Positions 21,615 through 33,357 are shown, numbered from the stretch's first letter. The stretch: 64,000 bases of DNA from Entoloma clypeatum (GCA_963565915.1 OY751494.1:2170001-2234000), one strand, 5' to 3'. Numbers and translations: made by a program. Notes: generated by a model not told the origin, from the sequence alone.

Positions 21615-24600
21615 ATAATGTGCCCTCATTGTCCACTAGCAATTGTTATGCTTCCTTGTCTATAGATGAATCAGATTTTACTTCTTCTCCCTATGACTCG
21701 GTGCAGAATGAACCCTCAGTCACACCTACCCCAACTCTGAAAGTCATCCGACCCCGACTCCGGAAATGGGAACGACAACTTCTGAAAAAATACATCCTGG
21801 CCTCTGACGGCTCCGACAACACTATTGAACTAGATGTTGTTCTGGAGACAACAGATACCAAGGATAAAGGCTCTCCTCAATAGCGGAGTGACTGGCTCCT
21901 TCATTGACCGCTCCCTAGTAGAGAAACATTGACTCAGTACCCGAAGGCTACAACGTGCAATCCCTGTCTACAATGTCGATGGTACTCCGAACAACGCCAG
22001 AGCAATATCAGAGGTTCTGGACATTATACTCTGATATCAGGATCACATGGAGCAGACCCAGCTCACAGTAACTGGACTGGGAAAGCAGGATATTGTACTT
22101 GGATTCACATAGCTCAAGGAGCACAATCCCAAGGTAGATTGGACCTCTGGGGAGGTGAAAATGAGTTGATGTCCGGCTCATTGTTGGACTTGCCATCAGG
22201 AGGCCACTCAGGAGTGGAAGATCTGCAAATTTGAGCAGGCACATATCCGCACTTGTCGGATGGGTCTGACGCCAGATGCAGGATTAGCAGAAGAGGCCCT
22301 GCAAGGCCCTTGGGTGGAAGACATAAGCGAGGACGAAGAACAATCATCGGATGAGCCGTTGGAAGGTGAAGCGGAGGAAGAGGAAGAAGACGAGTTTGAA
22401 GAGGAAGAAGACGAGTTTGAAGAGGGAGATCGCCTCTTCATCAGAGCCCTACCTCCAACATCGGAATTTGTTTGAGCATCGTCAACTACCTCGCAGTGCC
22501 TATCGGAGGTGTTCCTCCAAAATCAAAAACCCAAGTCTTTTCACAATTCCGTACCTAATCACTTACATAATTTTGAAGATGTATTTTCCAAGACCTCCTT
22601 TGACAATCTGCCAGAGGAACGTGTATGGGACCATGCCATTGAGCTGATCCCCAACGCAACTCTGACAGGTTGCAAGGTGTATCCACTCGCTCTGAAGGAA
22701 CAGAAGGAACTCGATGCATTCTTGGAAGAAAATCTGGCCACTGGTCGGATCTGACCTTCAAAATCTCTGATGGCCTCTCCAGTCTTTTTCATCAAGAAGA
22801 AGGATGGTTCCCTCTGACTCGTTCAGGATCATCGATTGCTCAACTCCAAGACTATCAACAACAAGTACCCTCTTCCGCTCATCTCTGAACTAGTCAACAA
22901 ACTTCAGAATGCTCAATACTTCACCAAGCTCAATATCCGATGGGGCTACAATAATGTCCAAATCAAGCCCAGAGATGAATGGAAAGCGGCCTTTCAGACA
23001 AATCGGGGACTCTTCGAACCCCTCGTAATGTTCTTCGGACTCACTAATAGCCCTTCAACCTTTCAGACTATGATAAACGATATCCTACAAGATCTTATTA
23101 CTGAAGGTGGTGTATGTGTTTACCTCGACAATATTCTCATCTTTACGTCGGACCTGTTGGAGCATTGGAGGATCACACACATAGTATTAGAGTGGCTCCA
23201 ACAACATGGATTGTATCTCAAACCAGAGAAGTGTGAATTCAAACAGACACAGATAAAATACCTTGGCCTTATTATCGAGAAAGGATGTGTGGAAATGGAC
23301 CCCATCAAGGTCGCCGGAGTGTTGGAGTGGCCGACTCCGACTAACGTGCAGGAGGTACAGTCCTTTCTTGGATTCACTAACTTCTATTGTCGTTTCATCC
23401 AAGGGTTCTCCGACATCGCACATCCTCTGTTCCAACTCACAACCAAGGGCTATGTATGGTCCTGGGGCGACAAGGAAGTGGGGGCCTTCGGAGGTCTGAA
23501 GCAGAGGATCACCTCCACTCCGATACTTGTCCTCCCCGACCACAGCAAGGAGTGGCGAGTCAAAGCGGATAGCTCCGACTTTGCAACTGGAGCGGTACTG
23601 TCCCAACCATTGGAGGACGGGACGGTAAGTGGCACCCTGTCGTGTTTTATTCCAAAACAAAATTCACGACAAGGAGATGCTGGCCGTAATCCGCACACTG
23701 GAGGAATGGCGACACTTCCTTGAAGGAGCAGAGAAGACGGTGGAAATTTGGACCAATCACAAAAACCTTGGTTACTTCATGACCGCCCAGAAGCTCAATC
23801 GGTGACAAGCATGGTGGTCTCTATACCTAGCGTGTTTTGATTTCAAGATGCACCATCGCCGGGGCAAGTCAATGGGGAAGTCCGATGCACTGTCGCATCA
23901 GGCGGACCACAGAGATGGCTCACGGGACAACAAGGACATAGTCCTACTCCAACCAAAGCTGTTTGCCATATGGGCCACTCGGGGAGTAGCCACTCAAGGT
24001 GAGGAGTGCGACGTCCTCCAACAGGTCCGACAGGGCATCTGCAATGGCCTTCTAGAGGATAGCATAGCGGAGGTCATCAAATCCCTTCCGACGGTCGGAG
24101 CTGCTTCCGTCTGCGGAGCGGAATGGAGACAGTTGGAGGGTTCACTGTACTTTTGAGATCACATTTACGTGCCCAACAACCCACAGCTCCGCCAACAAAT
24201 CATCACGCAACACCATGACAATCCAGTGGCCGGACACCCAGGATGTTGGAAGACTCTAGAGTTGATATCGCGCACTTATTGGTGGCCCCATATGGCACGT
24301 TTAATTGGTCAGTATTGCAAAACTTGCGACCCCTGCCTCCACACCAAGGTCCAACACTCCGCACCCTCTGGTGAACTCCATCCGCTCCCAGTCCTGTCGG
24401 AGTGATGGCAGGTAACTAGTGTTGATTTTATCACTGAACTACCAGAAGCCCATGGGTACAACACTATCATGGTAGTAGTAGACTCAGTTGGGAAATACGG
24501 ACACTTCATTCCAACGCACTCCGCTCTCTCTGCCCTTGGATCCACAAAACCTTATGTTCAACATGTTTGGAAGCTTCACGGTCTTCCAGAGGCCATTGTC

Positions 24601-25440
24601 TCCGATTGCAGACCACAGTTTGTCGCCAAGTTTCCACGGGAATTGTACAGGCTGTTAGGTATCAAGGTTGCTGCCTCAATGGCCTACCATCCGCAGTCAG
24701 ATGGACAGATGGAACATGTGAACCAGGGATTGGAACAATACCTCTGACTGTTCGTCAACAAGCGACAGGACGATTGGGATGAATGGCTTCTGATGGCAGA
24801 GTTTTCATACAATAACCATGTCCACATGTTCACGTGCCAAACCCCCTTCTACATGGACACTGGATGTCACCCACGTATGGGCTTTGAGCCCTGACAAAGA
24901 CTGTCAGAGATCGAGGCCGTGGAGGATTTCAGCAAGCAGATGAAGTCCGCATTGGAGGAAGCACAAGCAGCTTTGGGGAAGCCAAAGATGACATGGCGCG
25001 GTACTACAACCAGCATCGGACATCTACTCCGACCTTCCAACCAGGTGACAAGGTCTTTCTGGATTCCTCCGACCTCAAAACCACCTGACCAACCAAAAAG
25101 CTGGCTCATAGATATGTAGGCCCGTTTCCAATTGTCCAACCTGTCAGAACGCATGCATACAAACTCAAACTCCCTTCTTCCATGTCTCGCATTCACCCTG
25201 TATTCCATGTTGTAAATCTGTTGTTGGCTCCGGAAGACCCCTTCTGACGAGATGTCCAAATCCCTCCGCCTCCGACTGCAGTTGGAGAAGAAATGGAATA
25301 CGAAGTCGAAACGATCTTGGACAGTCGGCTTCAATGAGGCAAGCTGCAGTTCCTAGTCAAGTGGAAGGGGTATGGCTATGAGGAAAACTCATGGAGGAGG
25401 ATGTCCATGCTCCGCGCCTGGTCCGGGAATTTTACCGCTG
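21611..25440 (+). pseudogene. old gypsy pol, heavily decayed
   Basis: Broken into many frames. A spacer/pre-protease region is at 21611-21883 and the protease is unrecognisable apart from relics. RT is best preserved at 22836-23723 (IRWGYNNVQIKPRDEWKAAF, LFEPLVMFFGLTNSP), with its YxDD box mutated to YLDN. The integrase zinc region (HHDNPVAGHPG, CKTCDPC) is at about 24200-24340. The catalytic core at about 24420-24750 has VDFI, SDCRPQF and the Glu motif. A chromodomain relic (YEVETILDSR, FLVKWKGYGYEENSW) is at about 25290-25400. Several frame breaks are single TGA stops. Confidence 0.88.
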
Positions 25441-25536
25441 ACACCCGGGAGCTCCACGTCGAATCGCTGCAACTGTCTTCGAGTCCTGTACATTCCACCT
25501 TTCACGTCAAGATGCCGCGCCTTAGAAGGGGGGTAA

Positions 25537-25568
25537 TGTAAAGGCAACCATCCAATTTCCTTGGTCTG
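25537..25568 (+). repeat. left 32 bp of the old gypsy 3' LTR
   Basis: TGTAAAGGCAACC start, directly after the purine tract. Cut at the GTCTG target site of the younger gypsy; continues at 32145. Confidence 0.8.
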
Positions 25569-25938
25569 TGTTATGCGTAACAAACCGTTCCAAGGTTCGG
25601 GCAGAGTATGCAGGAAGATGGAAAGGCGAAGAGCAATGTGATTGCTAAATCTAAGGAATGTAGCTATGGTATATGAGGTTTATATAGTACTGACTATGAG
25701 CGGTAGCGAATGAGTCAGTAACTGCGGAAGGCAGTGCGCATGAGTAAGGCGACTGCGGAAGGCTATGCACTAATGAGTAAGCTGACTGCGGAGTGAGTCA
25801 GACAGCTGCGGAAAGCGAGTCAGCGCGGGAGCGAAGTATACTAAAGGAAATAAAGTATAATACAATATGTGTAAGCGGGGGCCGATGAGTAAAAGTGAAA
25901 AGGTAAGCGTATACGTCCATAGTCGTTAGTCCGTAACA
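25569..25938 (-). repeat. young gypsy 3' LTR
   Basis: 370 bp, TGTTATGCGTAAC to GTCCGTAACA as read on the + strand. Adjacent to the purine tract (reverse strand GAGGAGGGGAACA). Confidence 0.95.
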
Positions 25939-26461
25939 TGTTCCCCTCCTCAAGGTCTGTGTCCTCACAGACTACCTACTCCCATCCATCGTTGCCATTT
26001 GGATCGGCCCAGGCAGGGTCAACTCGGTTACCCCAATCCTTCATCAGTTCATCGTTTACCGCCGTGGCAAACTCTAAACCTCGAACGGCGAGGCGAAGGC
26101 GTCGATTCTCGACAGCAAGGGTGTTGGTATAGTTTTTGAGGATGAGCTTCTCCTCAGCGGTGGGGGCGGTTGGTAAATCGGAGAGGGTATGAAGGCGGAT
26201 ATGCATCTGCCGGTGGAGGATGTCGGCGACGGAGGTTTCGAGCGCATGGATCTGGTCGCGCATGGAGAGCGCTTCACCGATGAGGGTGGTGATGGTGGGG
26301 TTGATATCGGAAGCATCGGTGGAGGCGGCGGTGATGTTGGACATGGCAGAAATGATGTTTGAAAGGTATAAGAAGAACAGCGTGTTGGGCGAGAAGAGTT
26401 GGAGCGGGGAACTCGATGTGACAGAAGTCGATGTGGAAAATGGTTCTCAAAGTTTGTTCCT

Positions 26462-29400
26462 TTATCGTGGACGCGATGGATTTTGCCGATGAAAATCTCG
26501 GATCAAGTCTTGAGCGTTCTGAACATTAGTCCGAGGTTCCCACGTGTTCTCTTCTGGGCCATACCCTTCCCATTGGACAAGGTACTGGATCTTTCCACGG
26601 AATTTCCGAGAGTCTAGGATCATGGAGACATGGTATTCTTCTCGTCCTTCGACGATGATCGGATCAGGGGCTGGCTTCTTTTTCTGAATGGCATACTTCG
26701 GGGTTTCGTATGGTGATAACAGGGTCTCGTTGAACACAGGGTGGATCATCTTCCAAGTTTTGGGAAGATCAAGACGGTATGTGCTAGCTCCTTTCTTCTC
26801 TAGGACTTTGAACAGTCCGTGTCGGAGGGCGTCAAGTTTCTTTGAGGGACGATCAGTCCTGATGTTAGTCCCTTCCAGCCACACCTTGTCTCCGATGCGG
26901 TAATTCCGAGACGGGCTTCGTCATGTGTCAACTGTTTTCTTCATCTGATCCTGGGCCTGTTTCAGTGCTGCGTTGGCTTCTTCTCGTGCCTGTTTGAGTT
27001 TTTTCAAGAAGTCGTTTGCCGCTGGATTGGTGTCTTCCAACACAAGTTCTCCCTTCCAAGGATGCAGACCATAGTTGAGATAGAATGGTGTGTACTTTGT
27101 CGCTTGATGTTCTTTGTCATTGTACTGGAATTCTGCGATTGCGATCCATTCCGCCCAATCATCTTGTAGATGGTTGACAAAGTTTTGTAAGAACACCTCG
27201 GTTTCCTGATGCGATCGTTCGGCTTGTCCATCAGTTTGTGGATGGTATGCAGTGGACAGGTTTCTCTTGATTCCCAACATGCGGCAAAGTATCTCCATGA
27301 ACTTCGCGGCGAACTGTGGTCCTCTGTCACTAATGATCTTCTTAGGGATCCCATGAAGCTTCCATATCTGGTCCCGATAGATCTTGGCTAATCCTTCAGC
27401 CGATAGTTCCACAGTTGTCGGGATGAGATGAAGCATCTTTGAATGTCTGTCTGTGATGACCAGAATTGTGTTCTTCCCATCAGATTCTGGTATCGGTCCC
27501 ACGACGTCAATCCCTATGTCTTCCCATGGTTGACTTGGCGCGGCGTTAGGGTGTAGAGGGGCGTGTCTCCTTTGGCGGCTGATCTTGTTACGTTGACAGG
27601 TGTCACAACCTTTCACATACTTCTTTACGTCATGTAGGATGGTGGGCCACCAGTAGGTGCGAGTGAGGAGTTCATGTGTTCGATATTGTCCTGGATGTCC
27701 TGCCACTGGTGCGTCGTGCGCTTCAAACATCAGTTCTTGGCGCAATTGTGGGTCTGGTGGAACATAGACTCGTTCTCCTGCGTAGGTGATGCCATTTTCC
27801 TGCTGGTACCAGTGAGGATTCTTCTTCAGACCCTGGGCTACTTCTGTCTCCATGCGATTCGAGGCCTTGATGCGTGCGATCCATGGGTTTTCGATGGTTG
27901 TGATGTTTCCGACTTTGATGGAATCAGATGTTTCACCCCCTTCAAAGAATTGTTCCTCCGTGAACATCTCCATTTGTATCACATCTTCTGATTCCAATCG
28001 TTTCAAAAATAGCCCCTCCTTGAGCATTTGGTCGCTGTCCTGCGGCTCGAGTTCCATCTCATACCAGGGTAAGCGTGACAGGATGTCTGCTTTCGCGTTT
28101 GTCTTCCCAGGTACATGTCGCAATTCGAAGTCATAGTCTTGTAACTTCATCTTCCAGCGCCTCTGTCGTTGGTTTAGGTCCTGAGGGCGCCGGAAATACT
28201 CCAGGTTTTTGTGATCGGTTAAGATCTCGAAACGCTCCTTGGCTTCAAGTAGATAATGTCGCCAGTCCTTCAGTGCTTCCATGACTGCCAAGAGTTCCTT
28301 GTCATATATCTCGTAATTCTGTTCGGCCGCGGACATGGTCCGCGACAAGAACGCGATAGGATGCCACTTGTCGTCTTGTTTCTGTGAAAGTACCGCCCCA
28401 ATCGCATAACCCGATGCATCGGTTTCGACCCTGAACTGTCCGTCCGGTTTTGGCAATGCCAAGACTGGTGCCGTCGTGATTGCCCGTATGAGACCTTCAA
28501 ATGCTTCTTGCGCCGTTGGTCCCCACATGAAAGCTGTGTTTCCCGTAAGTGTTGTGAGTGGCTTTGCGATGTTCGAGTATCCTTCAATAAAGCGTCGATA
28601 AAAATTGGCAAATCCCAGGAACTTCTGGACTTCCTTTTTTGATGTGGGTACTCGCCAGTTCCGGATTGTGTCCACCTTTTCAGTTTCCATCTCAACACGT
28701 CCTTCTCCAACGACATATCCCAATATGGGGCATTTCGTTACTTCCCAAAGACACTTCTTCTCCTTTAGGAACAGGTCATTGTCTGACAGAATCTGCAAGA
28801 TCTCTTCGGTGTTCCGGGCGAGTTCTTCCTTGGTTTTACCAATAACCACTATGTCATCCATGTAAATCACACAGATGCGCCGACGGATCTGATCCCTGAA
28901 TAGGCTGGCCATCATCCGAGAGAATGTTCCCGGGGAGTTGCAGAGACCGAAAAACATGACCAATGGTTCAAACAATCCTCGGCTGGTCAGGAAGGCGGCT
29001 TTCCATTCGTCACCCTTCTTGATCTGCATGTTATTGTATCCCCACATGATGTCCATTTTGTTGAAGTAGACTGCGTCCTTCAATACATCCAAGAGGTCGT
29101 TGATGCGTGGGAGTGGGAATTTGTCCTTAACCGTGAATTTATTGACCGTGCGATAATCCTGTACCAATCGTTTGGAACCGTCTTTCTTGTTAATGAAGAA
29201 GCAGGGTGATGCATAAGGGGATTTGGACGGTCGGATCTTTCCAGTTGCCAGGCCTTCATCAATGAATTCGTCCAGTTCTTCTTGCTCCTTTTGGGTCATA
29301 GGATACGTGTTTCCTCCTAGCTCCTTTGGTGCGTCCGGTGTAAGTTCGATGCCGTGGTCCCATTCTCTTTCCTTTGGGATCTTGTCAAAGTTTTCTTTTT

Positions 29401-30070
29401 CAAAGAGATGGGCAAAACGTTCAACGTATGAGGGTCGTTTGGTTGTGGGAGGTGGTGTGGGAGTAACTGCTTCCAATATGGGGTCTCCGGGCTTCCATTT
29501 CTGATCCGATTTCTTGGGCGCGTCCTTGTCTTGTACTTCCACCATGCGAACCCGATGTTTGCGACCATTAAGGTTAACCCTGAAATCTGAGTGTTTGGTT
29601 TGACATGTTGATGGGCACCGGTTGAATGTTACAGCGCCGGTCGTCCAATTGATTGTGGGGTTGTGGTGTACCAACCAGTCATGTCCCAAAAGCATGTCCG
29701 TTCTCCCAATGTCCAATACCATTGCTTCCATGGTTTCCTGGTGTGTTCCTAAGTCCAGCTTGACTTCGGCAAGTTTTTCTGCTTTCTGTTGTTGGTTTGG
29801 TGATCCATCCGCATTTAGGATTGATATGGGCTTTATTCCACATGTGGGAAGGTTCTGTTCGCGTACTATTCTGGGATGGATACATGTGCGTTCACATCCG
29901 CTATCAACCTCGGGTCGAATGGCCTTTGGTCCTCGTCGTGTTTTGATCTGAGCTTGCAGCTTGATCTCTCGTCGTTTCGGAGGTTTATCTCCCTTGACAA
30001 TCTTAGTTGACGCAACGGCTCGCTTTGCAGGGATAACATAAGTTATATTGTCTGTAGTTGCACCAGGCAA
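26462..30070 (-). pseudogene. young gypsy pol: protease-RT-RNase H-integrase-chromodomain with one in-frame stop
   Basis: One reading frame interrupted only by TGA at 26921-26923. Upstream of the stop (1,049 residues): protease VDSGCERT near residue 56; RT with YMDDIVV; RNase H region (FRVETDASGYAIGAVLSQ, DHKNLEYF); integrase zinc finger (HDAPVAGHPGQ, CDTCQRN); and catalytic IDVVGP, SDRGPQF and HQETEVFLQ. Downstream in the same frame are a GKVWLEG-like tail and a chromodomain ([28 protein letters not shown]) ending at 26462. The stop sits where an Arg codon is expected (CGA-to-TGA likely). Pol lies in the -1 frame relative to gag and stays open back past the gag stop, so -1 frameshifting is the probable expression route. 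The protein would lack its chromodomain. Confidence 0.92.
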
Positions 30071-30111
30071 GCGAGTTCGTTTAATGGATAAGGGTCGCGA
30101 CTTAGCGTCGT

Positions 30112-30978
30112 TTAATCGGACCCTTCGGGAAAATCCTTCTCATCGGTCTCTATGGTGATGGTTTCATCATCATCGGTATCTCCATCAGACACCTTCCTAA
30201 TCTTTCCAGAGTTCTTCTTCGGCTTGCAGCAGTTGTGCGCGATATGTCCTTCTTGGTCGCAGTTGAAACACTTACGACCATCTTTCTTCTTTGGGGCTTT
30301 GCAGTCTTTGGCAAGGTGACCAAAGCGCTGACAGTTGTAGCAACGGGCTACTCCTGCTTTGTCGATCTCCATGGCTTTGCCTTGACCACCATAAGTGGTG
30401 CCCGATCCGGTGCGTGTGTCGCCACCCCCTCGGATGACTAATGCATGTCCCTCCATCTGTCGTCCCTTGTTTCGGATCTCCTTTGCGTAATCAGTGTACG
30501 TCTTGCCATCGCTAGCCACTTGTTCAGAAATTCTGCGGTTGACGTTCTTTTCCAGGATGTATTTCCCAGTTTCTTCGCCAAGGTTTGACAGCTTTAAGAG
30601 CTCTTCGAATTCGTCCAAGAATTCGTCGATGGTGCGTTTCTCCTGTTTCAGAACTTCCAGTCTCGCCTTGGCCGCTGCCGACTTGTTGGCAATAGAGAAT
30701 CGCGTAGCGATGTCGTCTGAGAACCCTAACCAGGTGATGTTCTTGCCATCGGTGGCAAGGTCGTCTAACTTGTTGCTGGCCCAGTGTTTACCAGACCCTT
30801 CCATCATGCGGGATAACACCGCAAGAATCTTCTGATCGTCGGACAGGCCCTTCTGGAACCTGATGTATAATTTGGTGGCTTTCCACCACTCGTCGAAGGT
30901 GTGTCTGTCTTTGAACATCCCAGGATCTTTGATGATCTTGGATGTATCCATTGTTTGTACTGTCGGTGCTTCTGCCAT
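30112..30978 (-). CDS. young gypsy Gag with two CCHC zinc knuckles
   Basis: 288 residues from the ATG at 30978 (MAEAPTVQTMD). The capsid-like retrotransposon Gag domain includes TFDEWWKATKLYIRF and the segment around RTIDEFLDEFEELLKLSNLG. Two knuckles follow (CYNCQRFGHLAKDC and CFNCDQEGHIAHNC), then an acidic tail. The frame upstream of this ATG is open for more than 100 further codons (to a TAG near 31355) and reads protein-like, so the native Gag may be longer. Confidence 0.88.
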   Translation of the reverse strand: MAEAPTVQTMDTSKIIKDPGMFKDRHTFDEWWKATKLYIRFQKGLSDDQKILAVLSRMMEGSGKHWASNKLDDLATDGKNITWLGFSDDIATRFSIANKSAAAKARLEVLKQEKRTIDEFLDEFEELLKLSNLGEETGKYILEKNVNRRISEQVASDGKTYTDYAKEIRNKGRQMEGHALVIRGGGDTRTGSGTTYGGQGKAMEIDKAGVARCYNCQRFGHLAKDCKAPKKKDGRKCFNCDQEGHIAHNCCKPKKNSGKIRKVSDGDTDDDETITIETDEKDFPEGSD

Positions 30979-30980
30979 GT

Positions 30981-31756
30981 CTAGAACCTGCGGAGTAGGA
31001 GAGGTGTCAGATTGTTGGGATGAAGATGGGGTTCGGGATACAGGTAGGGGTTGAAAATCAGTCCCTGTTCTAGGCGTCTGTTCGGTATCTGACTGCGCGG
31101 AGTCAAAAGTAAATTCGTCAGGGGACTCGTCGGCGGAATCGGTGGCAAAACGTTCGGGGTATTTCCTCTGTAGATCTCTAAGGAATCTCTGTTCCTGCGC
31201 GTCTGTTGGTCGCGAGAAGGGGTCAAGTCTCTCGTTTCGTGCCCAACGGTTGTACTCGGTCTGTTGCTCGTCGGTGGTGAAGTGGGCGTAGATCTGCTGC
31301 TTCGAGTAAGACGTGGTGATGCGGCTCTGGGACGTCTCGACGTGAGCGTCCTAATCAATCTTCTGATAACGGTTGTCTGAACACCGATAAACTCTCTGAT
31401 CTCTGTGATCCGACCTGTCTGAGGTCCTTCTTGAACGCAAAAGCTTTCGAGTTCGTTCTGTCGGGCGTTGTAACGCGCGATCTGGTGTTGCCGAGCAAGA
31501 TGGATGCTCTCTGCTATCTCGCCGTGGGGGCGATGCTCGTCGTTGTCTAGTTCTTTGTCAAGCACCTGCTGTAGGATGTGACGGACCTCCAATTCGATGT
31601 ACTGCTGGATGAGTGTAAAATCGATACTGTCTCGAGGGCTTAGCTCCTCCTGTCGGGCTTCTGGTGTGCTGAATGGGTTACTGGTGAAGTCTTCAAAGAA
31701 GCGCGACGTCTTGACTCGTCTGGTAGTTGCTCTCTTCGCTCTGGGCGAACCTAACG
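30981..31756 (-). pseudogene. Gag upstream region, coding-like in two successive frames
   Basis: From just after the primer site one frame is open without any ATG (SRFFEDFTSNPF, then ARQHQIARYNARQNELES) until TAG at 30981-30983, two bases before the Gag ATG. About halfway along, protein-like character switches to the Gag frame (YAHFTTDEQQTEYNRWARNE). This suggests an N-terminal Gag extension broken by one indel near 31,300-31,400 and a TAG (CAG-to-TAG likely). No start codon is visible for it. Confidence 0.55.
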
Positions 31757-31767
31757 AGATTTAGCAA
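31757..31767 (-). other. young gypsy primer-binding site, self-priming type
   Basis: Reverse strand TTGCTAAATCT, 2 nt from the end of the 5' LTR. It is exactly complementary over 11 nt to AGATTTAGCAA within the same LTR (31843-31853), at the predicted RNA start. I see no tRNA 3'-end complement (TGG...) here. Confidence 0.75.
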
Positions 31768-31769
31768 CT

Positions 31770-32139
31770 TGTTATGCGTAACAAACCATTCCAAGGTTCG
31801 GGCAGAGTATGCAGGAAGATGGAAAGGCGAAGAGCAATGTGATTGCTAAATCTAAGGAATGTAGCTATGGTATATGAGGTTTATATAGTACTGACTATGA
31901 GCGGTAGCGAATGAGTCAGTAACTGCGGAAGGCAGTGCGCATGAGTAAGGCGACTGCGGAAGGCTATGCACTAATGAGTAAGCTGACTGCGGAGTGAGTC
32001 AGACAGCTGCGGAAAGCGAGTCAGCGCGGGAGCGAAGTATACTAAAGGAAATAAAGTATAATATGATATGTGTAAGCGGGGGCCGATGAGTAAAAGTGAA
32101 AAGGTAAGTGTATACGTCCATAGTTGTTAGTCCGTAACA
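31770..32139 (-). repeat. young gypsy 5' LTR
   Basis: 370 bp, matching the 3' LTR apart from about five positions, mostly C/T-type changes. Contains the promoter and the self-primer sequence. Confidence 0.95.
31843..31890 (-). promoter_or_regulatory. young gypsy LTR promoter: TATA box and predicted RNA 5' end
   Basis: On the reverse strand a TATA box (CTATATAAA, 31881-31889) lies about 28-36 nt before AGATTTAGCAA (31853 to 31843). That spacing fits transcription starting at this 11-mer, which can pair with the primer-binding site. Confidence 0.6.
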
Positions 32140-32144
32140 GTCTG

Positions 32145-32585
32145 ACACCTCTGACACCTCCGACCCTCTGACCGTTGTGGTACGTCTATTATTTATATTA
32201 CTATACTTAATGTTTCCTTTCATTTCCATCTATCTTCCAACACCTCCGACCTCCAACAACCTCCAACTGTACTCCGCGTCGGAGTGCACATTGGAGCGAT
32301 GATTTATACCACCACATGCATGCTTCCGATTTACATATTCCGTTCCCATCCCTACTCCTGATCTTTTCAACATTCCTCTCCTCATTTTCAATTCTCATCA
32401 TCTATATAGCTGTCTAGCCTGCAAGGGAATCCTCAGAACTTTCTCTTTGGATTTCCCTTGCAAGGTATGCCTTGTATTGTACTTCGTAGAGTCTAATTTA
32501 ACTTTGGATTTCCCTTGCAAGTTGTCTGACATCAGAGTTGCTTTGGAGCACTTCGGAGTTGTTGGATCGTAAGGTCGCCCTTACA
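32145..32585 (+). repeat. right part of the old gypsy 3' LTR
   Basis: Continues the LTR begun at 25537. It holds two GGATTTCCCTTGCAAG repeats and ends GGATCGTAAGGTCGCCCTTACA, matching the end of the solo LTR at 18575. Confidence 0.82.
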
Positions 32586-33357
32586 GGTGAGCACAAAAAT
32601 ATATATGCCGGCAGGGGTTTGGGGGCGGCAGCCACCAACGAGCTGTGATTCATGTGAAGCTCAACGGTTGTGAGCTTTTGTGAGCAACGCGAGCAATGCT
32701 CACTGCTGTAGCGAAGCACGGGTTAATAAGCTAGTCTATAACAAGTGGGAGGGGGGTCGATGACTAAGATTGGTCAGACTGAGTCAGTGCTTATTCAGCT
32801 TAGTCAGGATTACAAATTAATTACTTAAGCAAAATCCCTCCCATGTACTGTCTGAGTGCGAAGCACGAGTCATGGCTCCATCAATCTCCCATCAATTCAC
32901 TGAATATTCTGGATCCTTTCACTGAAGGTGTGTATACTATGTGGGGCATGTATTGTAGCATGTATTTGGGTAATCTGAACAAATATGGAGTGAAATAAAA
33001 ATAACCATGAATGGCTGCAAAGAAATAAGATATTTGCCTGATGAGACCGCAGAATTGTTACAATTTGTGTAGGGACTTTCTGGCTTATTCCTTCAGCGAA
33101 AATCATTGCATAATGCAAGGGCCAAAAAAGATGATAGGGATCTGTTCCACAGATCTGTTGATATTATGAAAATAAGCAGAAAAGAGGGGGTCAGGGTATG
33201 TACTGTATATAGGCAATCCCCAGCTTATTCATTTGTCGAAAATCATCCATGATATGGATAATGCAAGGGAAAAAAGAGATGATAGGGATCCATTCCACAG
33301 ATCTGCTTGTATTCAGTGTTTTGTTGAAATATAGAAAAATAGGGAGAACATGGGTTT
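32586..33357. other. no gene seen; spacer with an imperfect direct repeat
   Basis: A segment of about 60-70 bp containing ATAATGCAAGGG...GATGATAGGGATC...TTCCACAGATCTG occurs twice (about 33100-33170 and 33247-33315). No coding frame. Confidence 0.55.

Larger units (their letters stand above)
21370..25568 (+). mobile_element. old Ty3/gypsy chromovirus, 5' part missing, 3' LTR split
   Basis: Gag tail, protease relic, RT, RNase H relic, integrase and chromodomain in gypsy order, then a purine tract (AGAAGGGGGG near 25525-25533) and the start of an LTR (TGTAAAGGCAACC, 25537). The LTR is interrupted after 32 bp by the younger gypsy and resumes at 32145, ending CCCTTACA at 32585. There is no 5' LTR or Gag N-terminus: the LINE frame stands in their place. 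Confidence 0.88.
25569..32139 (-). mobile_element. young Ty3/gypsy chromovirus (Tf1/sushi-like), complete insertion
   Basis: 6,571 bp bounded by 370-bp LTRs (25569-25938 and 31770-32139), with GTCTG duplicated outside (25564-25568 and 32140-32144). Reverse-strand order: 5' LTR, primer site, Gag with two CCHC knuckles, protease, RT, RNase H, integrase, chromodomain, purine tract GAGGAGGGGAA, 3' LTR. The LTRs differ at only about five positions, so insertion is recent. It sits inside the older gypsy 3' LTR. Confidence 0.97.

Noticed and set aside
18143..32585. One single 14-kb gypsy element with LTRs at 18143 and 32585
   Set aside because: The 18143-18575 LTR has its own ATGTG duplication on both sides, and the bases after 32585 (GGTGA) do not match it.
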